A stretch of 64,000 bases of DNA from positions 1-64,000 of IMG/VR virus record IMGVR_UViG_3300050821_006485, one strand, 5' to 3'. Positions 1 to 6,229 of this stretch are shown here, one piece after another (within the stretch, counting starts at the first letter, position 1; each line of letters starts with the position of its first letter). The notes beneath the pieces were generated by a model. The model searched no databases and had not been told where the DNA came from. It worked only from the letters and a program-made list of their open reading frames with translations. Origin of the DNA: a virus. A program made the position numbers and the translations under genes.

Positions 1-341
1 CCAGCACCAACACCGGCGACCGTAGCGCCAGCACCAACACCGGCTCTTATAGCGCCAGCACCAACACCGGCGACCGTAGCGCCAGCACCAACACCGGCTC
101 TTATAGCGCCAGCACCAACACCGGCTCTTATAGCGCCAGCACCAACACCGGCAAGCAAGGGGTTGCCCTAGCTTGGGGTTTTGAAAGTAAAGCCAAGGGT
201 GCAATCGGATGCTGGTTAGTATTATCAGAATGGAAGGATGGCGAGATTATTGACGCCCAAATGAAAAGGGTAGACGGTAAAAAAATTAAGGCGGACACGT
301 TCTACTCGCTGGTAGGCGGGAAATTCAAAGCGGTTTCATAA
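1..341 (+). CDS. 3' end of a repeat-containing phage protein
   Basis: The reading frame is open from the window edge (codons from position 3) to TAA at 339-341, so the 5' part is missing. The first ~50 visible residues are a tandem 9-residue repeat of the type STNTG-DR/SY-SA. A non-repetitive tail of about 60 residues follows, rich in Lys, Gly and Trp. Repeats of the [SA]TNTG kind occur in proteins of many phages, usually as a low-complexity stalk before a small conserved C-terminal domain; the role is not known. Family assignment is from memory of the repeat pattern only. Confidence 0.75.
   Translation, partial: STNTGDRSASTNTGSYSASTNTGDRSASTNTGSYSASTNTGSYSASTNTGKQGVALAWGFESKAKGAIGCWLVLSEWKDGEIIDAQMKRVDGKKIKADTFYSLVGGKFKAVS
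3..152 (+). repeat. 27-bp coding tandem repeat (5 full units plus a partial)
   Basis: Units of 27 bp begin at 3, 30, 57, 84 and 111, with a partial sixth unit at 138-152. Two alternating versions differ only in two codons (GAC CGT or TCT TAT). Third codon positions are identical between units, which indicates recent expansion by slippage or unequal recombination. The array runs off the left edge of the window. Confidence 0.95.
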
Positions 342-351
342 CGTATAAAGC

Positions 352-382
352 GTACGCTAGGCGAATCCGGCCACGTGTTTTG
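352..382 (+). promoter_or_regulatory. leader motif GTACG-N11-CGGCCACGTGTTTTG
   Basis: GTACG (352-356) is followed after 11 nt by CGGCCACGTGTTTTG (368-382). The second block starts 39 nt before the ATG at 407, and an AGAAAGGGAG Shine-Dalgarno lies between them. The same two-part motif recurs upstream of leftward genes on the other strand (2925-2953, 3181-3190) and at 780-788, 1251-1260, 2242-2271, 12083-12113 and 12963-12991. Fixed distance to start codons suggests a phage-specific promoter or 5'-UTR element; this is inference. Confidence 0.55.
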
Positions 383-406
383 TTTTAATCACAGAAAGGG
401 AGCAAT

Positions 407-625
407 ATGACTGACAAAGCGGGAACGGTGCGGTGGTGGATAGGTACAGACGATGACCCAGACAAGCGGGAACAGATTGTCGTTACGGCTAAGGATGCCG
501 CCAAGCAACCTAACCGTGGTGACGTAACTGCATTCACTGTTAAAAACTTGCTCACTGGCAAACACGTTAAGTTGCGTAGAGCAGACTGCGGGTTAGGGTG
601 CCAGTATGCCTTAGAACGTGCGTAG
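407..625 (+). CDS. small hypothetical phage protein (72 aa)
   Basis: ATG follows AAAGGGAG at good spacing and the CGGCCACGTG leader motif. The 72-residue protein is hydrophilic and mixed-charge, with two close Cys near the C-terminus (CGLGC). It has no signal peptide or membrane segment, and I do not recognise the family. It is rightward, like its left neighbour, and opposite to the large leftward block that begins beyond 13 kb. Confidence 0.65.
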   Translation: MTDKAGTVRWWIGTDDDPDKREQIVVTAKDAAKQPNRGDVTAFTVKNLLTGKHVKLRRADCGLGCQYALERA

Positions 626-679
626 TTTGCAAGGCGAGTGCTAGGCAAAAGCGTACACGGTACGGAAATGAGGAAAGCT

Positions 680-754
680 ATGTCACTGGACAGAGCAAAG
701 CAAGAATGGCCGGAAACGTATTATGTTGACACCCCCACTTTGGAGTGTGGTTAG
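680..754 (+). CDS. possible very small protein (24 aa)
   Basis: ATG at 680 is preceded by GAGGAAAG at 5-8 nt and opens a 24-codon frame ending in TAG at 752-754. The predicted peptide (starts MSLDRAKQEW, contains CG near the end) has an ordinary composition. It follows the gene at 407-625 after a copy of the 11-bp repeat. Evidence is the ribosome binding site and position only; it could be non-coding or a remnant. Confidence 0.35.
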   Translation: MSLDRAKQEWPETYYVDTPTLECG

Positions 755-1402
755 GCGTACACTCATACGCTTCCAGTCGCGGCCACGTACTTGCTTTCAC
801 CCGTAATGACTCCATACCCTGCTACAGGGACAGTAACGCGTTCCTAGCGCGTCCTAGGCCGTCTGCTAGGCACTTCCTGAGCGAATGGCTTAGGCGAGTG
901 CTTAGCGCAGTTAGTCTCAATATGAGATTATGCATAACTGTCTCATTATGAGATAACTAATCAATTAGTTGCTTACTGCTTAGCGTCTCAATGTGAGACA
1001 ATCCTACCGTCGTGCTACGCTATACGTAGTAGTACATTCCAATCAAGTATAACTAAACAAATGGCTTAGGTGATTGCCTAGCGAGTGCAAGGCGAGTGCC
1101 ACTGCCCGCTTGGGTCTATCGCCTAGCACTCGCAATGCGTTTACTTAGCATAACTTAGCGACTGCTATACCTTTGTCTGGTATAGCTTAGCATTTTGCCT
1201 AGCACGCGCTAAGCAGGCGCGGCCTGCTACTCTCCTGTCCTTACAACAAGCACGTGGCCGAATCCCGCACTTGCTTAGCACTCCCTTAGCGTATCCCTGT
1301 ACGCTTGGCACTCGCTTAGCACTCGCCCAGCAATGCCCCCTAGAGATCTACCAGACGAGTGCTAAGCGATTGCTAGGCAGTTCCCATAGCCTTATACACA
1401 AC
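755..1402. other. gene-poor region filled with 11-bp repeats
   Basis: I find no convincing gene here. The stretch holds many degenerate copies of the 11-bp unit GCGAGTGCTAR and its complement (clusters near 1060-1100 and 1265-1340), two copies of the CGGCCACGT motif (780-788 on +, 1251-1260 on -) and the operator cluster at 915-999. On the minus strand the motif at 1251-1260 is followed by a good Shine-Dalgarno (AGGACAGGAGAG) but no start codon, as if a gene had been lost. Confidence 0.6.
915..999. promoter_or_regulatory. three operator-like inverted repeats TCTCA-NNN-TGAGA
   Basis: Perfect 5-bp half sites with 3-nt centres lie at 915-927 (centre ATA), 941-953 (TTA) and 986-998 (ATG). The last extends to 6 bp (985-999). 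Spacing start to start is 26 and 45 bp. Three identical palindromes within 85 bp of non-coding DNA is the usual look of a dimeric repressor or regulator operator. The regulator and the controlled gene are not identified. Confidence 0.6.
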
Positions 1403-1428
1403 AAAAAACCCTAGCGGTTAGGCTAGGG
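1403..1428 (-). terminator. rho-independent terminator of the leftward block
   Basis: On the minus strand, CCCTAGC and GCTAGGG form a perfect 7-bp stem with a 6-nt loop, followed at once by six T residues (A run at 1403-1408 on +). It lies about 30 bp beyond the stop of the last leftward gene, so it probably ends the long leftward transcript. Confidence 0.8.
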
Positions 1429-1456
1429 TTAGGTAAGGCGAGTGCTAGGGGTGCGC

Positions 1457-1741
1457 CTATCTGCTCAACTGTCCGTCTGACTGCCATCCCTCAGTCTGTA
1501 CAAGACGTGGCCGATTCTTGGCCGTATCGTGTACGTGGGATGGTCTGCTATTCAGTTCTTTAATGCCCGTGACTACAGACAGGAAATGTTCACGGTCAAA
1601 CCTTGGGTTATCCTCCGCGAGGACTACAGCAACTTGATAGGCCGCGTCCATTGCCCCTTGATAACTGTCAAAGCTAGGTGTGTGTCTAGAAACAGCGTTT
1701 CGCAGTGCCCCTGCTAGTACGATGTAATCTTTACGTGTCAT
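1457..1741 (-). CDS. conserved small phage protein (94 aa)
   Basis: Starts MTRKDYIVLAGAL and has the segment AEDNPRFDREHFL near residues 43-55. This pattern (MTRKDY...LA, then DNPRFDR.RFL) is common in small proteins of many phages of soil and Gram-negative bacteria, function unknown. AAGGAG lies 12 nt before ATG, and a variant of the leader motif (CGGCCATGTTTTATG) overlaps the start. It is the last gene before the leftward terminator. The C-terminal ~25 residues are encoded over another motif copy and may be a variable tail. Confidence 0.75.
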   Translation of the reverse strand: MTRKDYIVLAGALRNAVSRHTPSFDSYQGAMDAAYQVAVVLAEDNPRFDREHFLSVVTGIKELNSRPSHVHDTAKNRPRLVQTEGWQSDGQLSR

Positions 1742-1780
1742 AAAACATGGCCGCTCCTTAGTCGGCGTATGCTTGTACGG

Positions 1781-1945
1781 CTATGCTGCTTTGGCTTTTC
1801 CGCCTTGTATTACCTCAAGGCTGTAGTGCCAGTCTGTAGAATCATCCACGCGGTAAATCGTGGCCGGGTTGTAGGACAGGCGCGTATATGTGTACGTACC
1901 GGACCTATCCTGCTCGTTACGGTAAACGATCTGTAGGTCTGTCAT
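1781..1945 (-). CDS. small hypothetical protein (54 aa)
   Basis: The frame of 54 codons starts at an ATG that overlaps the TGA of the upstream gene (ATGA, 1942-1945), a typical sign of translational coupling. The sequence is polar with many Tyr and Thr (TYTYTRLSYN in the middle) and looks like a small beta-rich protein. No known domain. Too short for usual gene finders, but the coupling and composition support it. Confidence 0.6.
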   Translation of the reverse strand: MTDLQIVYRNEQDRSGTYTYTRLSYNPATIYRVDDSTDWHYSLEVIQGGKAKAA

Positions 1946-2139
1946 ACAGACTCCGCATAGTTTGCTACCAGATACTCGTAGGTCTCAGACTGACGCATTT
2001 CGTCGCAGAGTCTAGATGACCAGCTCCCTGTCATCCGAAGCTTAGACAGTAGGCGATAACCGCGTGACCACTGCCCGCTGTGATAGTCCATGAGGAATAC
2101 AGCCAATTCAAAGTAGCATTCTTTCGGAATCTTGTTCAT
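1942..2139 (-). CDS. small hypothetical protein (65 aa)
   Basis: The chosen ATG (MNKIPKECYF) has CAGGAGGAAAT directly upstream; the frame is open further 5' but without a comparable ribosome site. The protein is probably helical, with no membrane segment. Its stop overlaps the start of the next leftward gene. Function unknown. Confidence 0.65.
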   Translation of the reverse strand: MNKIPKECYFELAVFLMDYHSGQWSRGYRLLSKLRMTGSWSSRLCDEMRQSETYEYLVANYAESV

Positions 2140-2658
2140 ATTTCCTCCTGCTCGAATCCTTGCACACCCTTGGCAACTTGTCAAGCCTTCCCGCATAAAT
2201 AGTTGGCAATGGAATTGCTAAGCACCCGCCTAGCGTACGCTGTACGGTCTGAGAATCGGCCACGTGTTTTGTTGATAGCAGAACACTCATAGGGAGAACA
2301 CAAAGGGAAGCTATTAGAATACATAAGCGAACACAAAGCGAATGCTTAGCAGTATGTAATAGTTACACAGCGAATGGATGGCGATAGATGCAAGGTAATG
2401 CGGTGTAGTGCTTGGGGAGTGCTAAGCGAGTGCTAAGTGCTTTGTAGTCTGCTACTTACGATGGGGTAACCACCCGAAACGTGACCGTCAACTGCTGGCG
2501 GGCGCAGTCGTACAGAACTTCACCCTTTTACATGGGGACCTGAACGTATATGCATACGCTTGGCATTCGCTAAAGCTATCTTGCTCACTAACCTGCTTTT
2601 GTTTAGTGAGCACTCGCTTGGCACCCGCTTGGCACATCCTAGGCATTCGCTTAGCACT
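2140..2658. other. non-coding stretch with leader motif and 11-bp repeats
   Basis: No gene is supported. A full copy of the two-part leader motif lies at 2242-2271 on the plus strand and is followed by AGGGAGAACACAAAGGGAAG but no ATG. Clusters of the 11-bp repeat lie at about 2400-2440 and 2611-2657. On the minus strand a coding-like frame (starts KGEVLYDCARQQ, ending near 2462) sits just after an ATG-stop near 2528-2533; it may be a gene remnant. Confidence 0.5.
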
Positions 2659-2901
2659 TTATACGTAAGCCGTCCAGCCTTCCTCCGCGTTATAGTTTTC
2701 AGCCTTAAACTCGTCTTCATACACAGCGTCTTCCTGAAACCAACCTAGTTCCACTAATCTTTCTACCGCTGCCGAAGGCAAAGGTTTGTCTGTACTATAC
2801 GCAAAGAACGTGTCGTGCTCCGCTCCAATATGGTAACCATCCCCACCTTCATAGAAAGGGGCTAGTATCTGTAGCCCCTCAACTAGGTTCATTAGTTTCA
2901 T
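2659..2901 (-). CDS. conserved small phage protein (80 aa)
   Basis: Starts MKLMNLVEGLQILAPFY and contains GAEHDTFFA, then ERLVELGWFQ and an acidic C-terminus. The order (short helix, HD followed by hydrophobics, LEELGWF) matches a small family seen in many phages, with unknown role. CAGGAGAG precedes ATG at about 6 nt, and CGGCCACGTTTTG (2925-2937, minus) starts 36 nt upstream, at nearly the same distance as in the 407 gene. The stop codon abuts an 11-bp repeat array. Confidence 0.7.
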   Translation of the reverse strand: MKLMNLVEGLQILAPFYEGGDGYHIGAEHDTFFAYSTDKPLPSAAVERLVELGWFQEDAVYEDEFKAENYNAEEGWTAYV

Positions 2902-2924
2902 ACTGTTCTCTCCTGAGTTTAAAT

Positions 2925-2953
2925 CAAAACGTGGCCGAATTTACGTTCCGTAC
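2925..2953 (-). promoter_or_regulatory. leader motif upstream of the 2901 gene
   Basis: On the minus strand GTACG (2949-2953) is followed after 11 nt by CGGCCACGTTTTG (2925-2937), then CTCAGGAGAG and ATG. It is the same arrangement as at 352-382 on the other strand. Confidence 0.55.
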
Positions 2954-2974
2954 GCTTATACGCCCGGCATTCTC

Positions 2975-3154
2975 TTAGGAACTTTTCTTCTTTCGCCTTG
3001 ATTCCGTTCCTGGTGTATACCAATTATGTGGGCAATCGTCTTTGTCTAAGCATTGGTGTGGTCCCTTATGCCATTCCAAAAGATAACACGGATACTGCGC
3101 CCCATACGAGTAAGGTCCGTAATCTATAGCTTGGCATTCTCTCTTATCTTCCAT
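2975..3154 (-). CDS. small Cys/His-containing protein (59 aa)
   Basis: ATG is preceded by GGAGAAGAAGC and by the leader motif CGGCCACGTA (3181-3190, minus). The peptide has four Cys and three His (CQAID, PCYLLEWHKGPHQC, DDCPHNW), which could bind a metal, and a lysine/arginine tail (RRKKKSS). Family not recognised. It is shorter than 60 aa but well supported by ribosome site, motif and composition. Confidence 0.6.
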   Translation of the reverse strand: MEDKRECQAIDYGPYSYGAQYPCYLLEWHKGPHQCLDKDDCPHNWYTPGTESRRKKKSS

Positions 3155-3214
3155 GCTTCTTCTCCTGTCTCAAACCCGAATACGTGGCCGGGTTTCAAGG
3201 CGTATTACGTACGC

Positions 3215-3373
3215 TCAGTTAGATTCTTGCGTATCCTGACACATGTGAAATTCTACATACTTTTCTCTACAGTGCGGGCATTCCTGTTCAGGCAGTTCAG
3301 AGCCGCAACAAAAACAATGCCAATTCTTGTGTCCACGCGACATCAAAATGTTACAGCACTCAGGCGTTTCCAT
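3215..3373 (-). CDS. zinc-ribbon-like small protein (52 aa)
   Basis: ATG at 3373 has GGAGAAAATGC upstream and overlaps the 3' end of the preceding gene by 31 bp. The protein carries HCFCCGSELP and ECPHC, a CxxC...CxxC arrangement with 11 residues between pairs, that is a rubredoxin/zinc-ribbon knuckle pattern. More Cys and His lie near both ends. Likely a metal-binding nucleic-acid or protein-interaction module; exact role unknown. Confidence 0.65.
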   Translation of the reverse strand: METPECCNILMSRGHKNWHCFCCGSELPEQECPHCREKYVEFHMCQDTQESN

Positions 3374-3654
3374 GCATTTTCTCCGCACCCTGGCACTCCC
3401 TTAGCATTTGCTGAGCGAGCCTCGTTTTTCTTTATTTGCTCCACGTCTGGTACTTCCCAAGTATTATTTTTCTTATTCCAAAAGGCGTCTGGACCCTTAA
3501 GTTCTGGAAGGTCGGAGCTCCCGGTCCTACGCAGTGTAATGACAATAACCCCGGTAGTGCTGCCCGCAAGGAACTCCCTCACCCACTCAATCAGCAACTG
3601 TGGATTCTGAACAACGTCGCAGGAGTTTACCCAGAATTCCTGAGATTCTTTCAC
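3343..3654 (-). CDS. hypothetical protein (103 aa)
   Basis: GTG at 3654 is preferred because AGAAAGGAATTACCA lies just before it; an ATG at 3678 is in frame but has no ribosome site. The N-terminal half looks folded (EFWVNSCDVVQNPQLLIEWV, then TGVIVITLRR) and the C-terminal half is charged. No known domain. It is followed closely by the zinc-ribbon gene in another frame. Confidence 0.55.
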   Translation of the reverse strand: MKESQEFWVNSCDVVQNPQLLIEWVREFLAGSTTGVIVITLRRTGSSDLPELKGPDAFWNKKNNTWEVPDVEQIKKNEARSANAKGVPGCGENAWKRLSAVTF

Positions 3655-3726
3655 TGGTAATTCCTTTCTTGTACCCATATAGGGGACGTTTGTTCCCTAA
3701 TTGAGTACTATATAGGCACACTGGAA

Positions 3727-3806
3727 TGGAGGAAAGGGTTGGAGTCGAACCAACGATAAGACGGATTCACAGTCCGCTGAGCCATACCGACAGGCACCAC
3801 CAATCC
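3727..3806 (-). tRNA. tRNA-His (GTG), imperfect acceptor stem
   Basis: On the minus strand a cloverleaf can be drawn. The anticodon arm is GCGGA-CTGTGAA-TCCGT with anticodon GTG, the T arm is GTTGG-TTCGACT-CCAAC, the D arm is GTGCC...GGCTC, and CCA is encoded at the 3' end. The acceptor stem (GGATTGG with CCTTTCC) has two T-T mismatches, and I see no G-1, so it may be decayed or read differently. Sequence to either side is non-coding. Confidence 0.65.
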
Positions 3807-3883
3807 AAACCCCTAGCACTCGCCCAGCAACCCCGTGTAGGCGATTGCTAAGCGAATGCCGGGTATTGTAGCGTATAGCCTAA

Positions 3884-4525
3884 TTATTTAGCAACTACTC
3901 GGTACGGCGCATAAGTTCTATTCCACCGAACTATCATGTGCCAATGCGCCATGAGCTTCTCAATTTCGTCGTGCTTCGTCAGCACCGCATCCTGAGTCTG
4001 GTCCGAGTCAGACGTGTCATAGGGGCAGAGATTATCCGCAATCTGCTGGCACTGCACGTCGGTGTTCTTCCATAACCAGATTTCAGCGCCCTGAGTACCG
4101 TCTGGATTTACCACCCAAGTCTGGACCTGAGTTACGCGTGGGTTAAAATTTACTTGCAGATACGGCCAAGGCGATTTCAACGGGTCCCATTGTCCCGGTT
4201 GCCGATTAGTATTCAAAGCAAGCTCGTGCTCCTGTGTCTTTCCAAACCACTCGACGCAGTTCTCGATACCTCTCGGATCATCTGTCAGAATTGGCAGAAA
4301 TATCTTTAGGTCCACAGGATAGAATCCCGGCGCTGGATCGAGATAATGGTACTCCACGCCGATGACCGGAATCGTGAGCGGCGTCCCCGCCGGATCGGGG
4401 TTGAAGACCTGAACTGTGTTGTACTGGATGCGATCTACATTGCCGGTGAACATCAACCTGTTGCCCTGAGCAAGGCAAACAATAGATGCGAGCATTAGCG
4501 TTACTAAAGCAAGTATTTTTCTCAT
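3884..4525 (-). CDS. secreted hypothetical protein (213 aa)
   Basis: N-terminus MRKILALVTLMLASIVCLAQ is a clear Sec signal peptide with a likely cleavage after the ALAQ-like site near residue 20. The mature part is beta-rich with many Pro and Trp and three Cys in its second half. It should be exported to the periplasm or cell surface of the host. Secreted proteins of this kind are unusual in an early phage block. An AGGAGAAT-type site precedes ATG. Function unknown; no enzyme motif seen. Confidence 0.7.
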   Translation of the reverse strand: MRKILALVTLMLASIVCLAQGNRLMFTGNVDRIQYNTVQVFNPDPAGTPLTIPVIGVEYHYLDPAPGFYPVDLKIFLPILTDDPRGIENCVEWFGKTQEHELALNTNRQPGQWDPLKSPWPYLQVNFNPRVTQVQTWVVNPDGTQGAEIWLWKNTDVQCQQIADNLCPYDTSDSDQTQDAVLTKHDEIEKLMAHWHMIVRWNRTYAPYRVVAK

Positions 4526-4538
4526 AGATTCTCCTAAG

Positions 4539-4715
4539 TTACTCTGTTAATGCCTGGATTTCGCTTGGGGTGAGCCCGGCGAGTGCCAGGCGTTCTGTTT
4601 TATACCTATCGCTATCGCCCCTGAGCTTCTGAAACAAAATTTCCATTAAAAGCTTTTCTACCCGCGTTCTAGGTATGTATTGGCCTTGCACATCCATAGG
4701 TAAAGAAAGTTCCAT
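4539..4715 (-). CDS. small hypothetical protein (58 aa)
   Basis: ATG at 4715 follows CTCAGGAGAGATAA. The 58-residue product (starts MELSLPMDVQ, middle VEKLLMEILFQKL) is helical and soluble. Its C-terminal part, LALAGLTPSEIQAL, is encoded across a copy of the 11-bp repeat. Not recognised. Confidence 0.6.
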   Translation of the reverse strand: MELSLPMDVQGQYIPRTRVEKLLMEILFQKLRGDSDRYKTERLALAGLTPSEIQALTE

Positions 4716-4764
4716 TTATCTCTCCTGAGTTTATTTTTGTCCATCTACCCACTGCGGTTCTATA

Positions 4765-4977
4765 CTATTCTACTTTACTAGACAAACCTAGTCTCCCCAT
4801 GATTCGCTGGGCATCCGCCACGTCTTTGCATTGCTCGCATCCATTGGGAGTAACTATGGTTTTGCTGTCCCATACATAAGCGTTAGGTTTTGATTGGCTG
4901 AGTATTTTCCCGCACGAACAGTGCTCAACCCATTTCACGCCCCGTATTTCTAGAGACTTTTTGTAGCCGCTGTCCAC
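4765..4977 (-). CDS. small zinc-finger-like protein (70 aa)
   Basis: GTG start with GGGAGG 9 nt upstream, immediately after the stop of the HAD phosphatase gene. Cys residues are in two groups, HCSCGK (about residue 19) and GCEQCK (about residue 46), consistent with a four-Cys zinc site. Likely translationally coupled to the upstream gene. No family assigned. Confidence 0.65.
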   Translation of the reverse strand: MDSGYKKSLEIRGVKWVEHCSCGKILSQSKPNAYVWDSKTIVTPNGCEQCKDVADAQRIMGRLGLSSKVE

Positions 4978-5424
4978 CTAAAACCTCCCCTCGGCAACTT
5001 GGAAAACGCGTAAGCCGCGATCCCTATACATCTTGACAACTTGGTCTCTGTCCTCAAACACACCGCCGATGCTGTGCAAATCCATGTTGTAATCCTTTTT
5101 AATTTGGTCCAGTATCTCCGACTTGACTATACTGTCTTCCCTATAATCTCCTTCTTTTCTCATGTACAATCTGTCAAAGAAGACGCCGTTATTAAGAAGC
5201 CAATCTTCGGTCAGCTTTCTAATTTCATCACTACGCCCGGTTACCACAAGTTGGGTATAGCCCACCGAGTTCAATGCCTGGTTAACCGCTATGGTTTCTT
5301 TGATAGGTAAATCCTTATCGGCTGCCGCGAAGAATGCCCACCAGTTAGAGGGCTTGCTTTGGATGAAGTGCAGGCGGTGCTCTATATTGCTTAGTGTGCC
5401 GTCTAGGTCCCAGAGGTAGATAAT
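4978..5424 (-). CDS. HAD-family phosphatase, T4 Pnkp-phosphatase-like (148 aa)
   Basis: Open frame from 5424 contains the complete HAD set: WDLDGTL near the N-terminus (nucleophile Asp), VVTGRSDE (motif II) and a C-terminal FEDRDQVVKMYRDRGL (motif IV), followed by the typical FQV end. This is the pattern of the 3'-phosphatase domain of T4 polynucleotide kinase and its phage relatives, which remove 3' or 2',3'-cyclic phosphates during RNA/DNA end repair. The usual start codons occur only at 5274, which would delete motif I. I therefore infer initiation at ATT 5424, 7 nt after AGGAGG and overlapping the previous gene. No kinase or ligase partner is visible. Confidence 0.8.
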   Translation of the reverse strand: MIYLWDLDGTLSNIEHRLHFIQSKPSNWWAFFAAADKDLPIKETIAVNQALNSVGYTQLVVTGRSDEIRKLTEDWLLNNGVFFDRLYMRKEGDYREDSIVKSEILDQIKKDYNMDLHSIGGVFEDRDQVVKMYRDRGLRVFQVAEGRF

Positions 5425-5630
5425 TTTGTTGCCTCCTGTCTTTTCTCGTCCATTTCTTCCAGTAGTTTACGCTGTTCCGTTGGGGAAAGCAAGTAGAAAT
5501 CTTCTCCCGTGGTTTCGTGGTAGTGCTTTGCCGTGTCGTACAAAAGTACTAGGTCCTTTTGCAACTGATCGGTAAGGTTAGCCGTGAAAATCCAATGGCA
5601 ATGCGGGCAGGTTATTTGGTCCCAGCTCAT
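5403..5630 (-). CDS. small CPHC-containing protein (75 aa)
   Basis: Starts MSWDQITCPHCHWIF: one CxxCH knuckle at residues 8-12 and then a long helical, acidic region with a short charged C-terminus. CTAGGAGTCCT precedes ATG. It overlaps the HAD gene by 22 bp, and the HAD Shine-Dalgarno lies within its end. A single CxxC suggests dimer metal binding; function unknown. Confidence 0.65.
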   Translation of the reverse strand: MSWDQITCPHCHWIFTANLTDQLQKDLVLLYDTAKHYHETTGEDFYLLSPTEQRKLLEEMDEKRQEATKLSTSGT

Positions 5631-5642
5631 AGGACTCCTAGA

Positions 5643-5870
5643 TCAGTAGTCATCGGTACTCCATGCTCCGGGTTTGCTCACTGAAACAATGCGAATGCTG
5701 CCGTCATTGTATTCTCCATCTACCGTTACAAAGTCTGTTTCTTTTAGGGATTTGGATTTTTCTACGGCTTCTTAAAAAGATGAAGCTTCAACTTCTACAT
5801 CGCTAATAATTACAATACGGGCAGTAACATTAAACGTTCTGTCCTTGACGCTAACCTTTTTAGTTGACAT
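5643..5870 (-). pseudogene. small gene with internal TAA (75 codons, stop at codon 33)
   Basis: ATG at 5870 follows ACTCAGGAGAATAA. The frame MSTKKVSVKD... runs 32 codons to TAA (5772-5774). It then continues open and coding-like (EAVEKSKSLKETDF, ending WSTDDY) to TGA at 5643-5645. Both halves look like one small beta-rich protein. Either this is a nonsense mutation, a sequencing error in the run CTTAAAAAG, or readthrough. The shorter reading 5772-5870 would be a 32-aa protein. Confidence 0.6.
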
Positions 5871-5884
5871 TTATTCTCCTGAGT

Positions 5885-6229
5885 TTACCTATTGTCTCCT
5901 TCACTTTTTATTACATCACGGTTGCGACGATCAGAAAGCTTAGTAATGTTCTGCACGGCTATTTCACTTAGGTCCATGCCCAGTTCCCGAGCAGAAGCCG
6001 CAATATACCACAGAACATCTCCAAGTTCTTTAGCAAATTCCTTACGTTGTTCGTAAGAAAGATTAGCGGAAGACATGCTGCCCGCATTACGCCAATTTTT
6101 CTTAACTTTGTCTACATATTCCCCCGTTTCCCCAGCCAAACCCATAGCTGGATAAACAAGGTTCTCACCTACGCTCTGATACACCGCTGTTGACAAGGCC
6201 AAATCTTGGTAATCATCGAAATTAAGAGC
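5885..6229 (-). CDS. MazG-like nucleotide pyrophosphohydrolase (114 aa)
   Basis: Contains GLAGETGEYVDKVKK and KELGDVLWYI, the ExxE...ExxD helices of the MazG / phage MazG-like all-alpha NTP pyrophosphatase family that bind Mg2+. GTG at 6229 is chosen as start (AAGGCGGTACCT upstream; product begins with NFDDYQ, as in relatives); an ATG at 6268 is possible. It overlaps the end of ribonucleotide reductase by 8 bp, so the two are coupled. Phage MazG proteins are thought to trim nucleotide or alarmone pools during infection. Confidence 0.85.
   Translation of the reverse strand, partial: ALNFDDYQDLALSTAVYQSVGENLVYPAMGLAGETGEYVDKVKKNWRNAGSMSSANLSYEQRKEFAKELGDVLWYIAASARELGMDLSEIAVQNITKLSDRRNRDVIKSEGDNR

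Noticed and set aside
745-951. Rightward ORF of 68 aa in the repeat region
   Set aside because: Covers motif, repeats and the operator sites, lacks a ribosome site and has an unnatural composition.
2611-2657. CRISPR-like short repeats
   Set aside because: Units are 11 bp, contiguous and without spacers; there are no cas genes.
2520-2720. Leftward ORF of 66 aa
   Set aside because: Consists largely of 11-bp repeat translation and overlaps the 3' end of the well supported 2659-2901 gene in another frame.
3053-3610. Rightward ORF of 185 aa
   Set aside because: It lies antisense to three better supported leftward genes (2975-3154, 3215-3373, 3343-3654) and has shadow-type composition.
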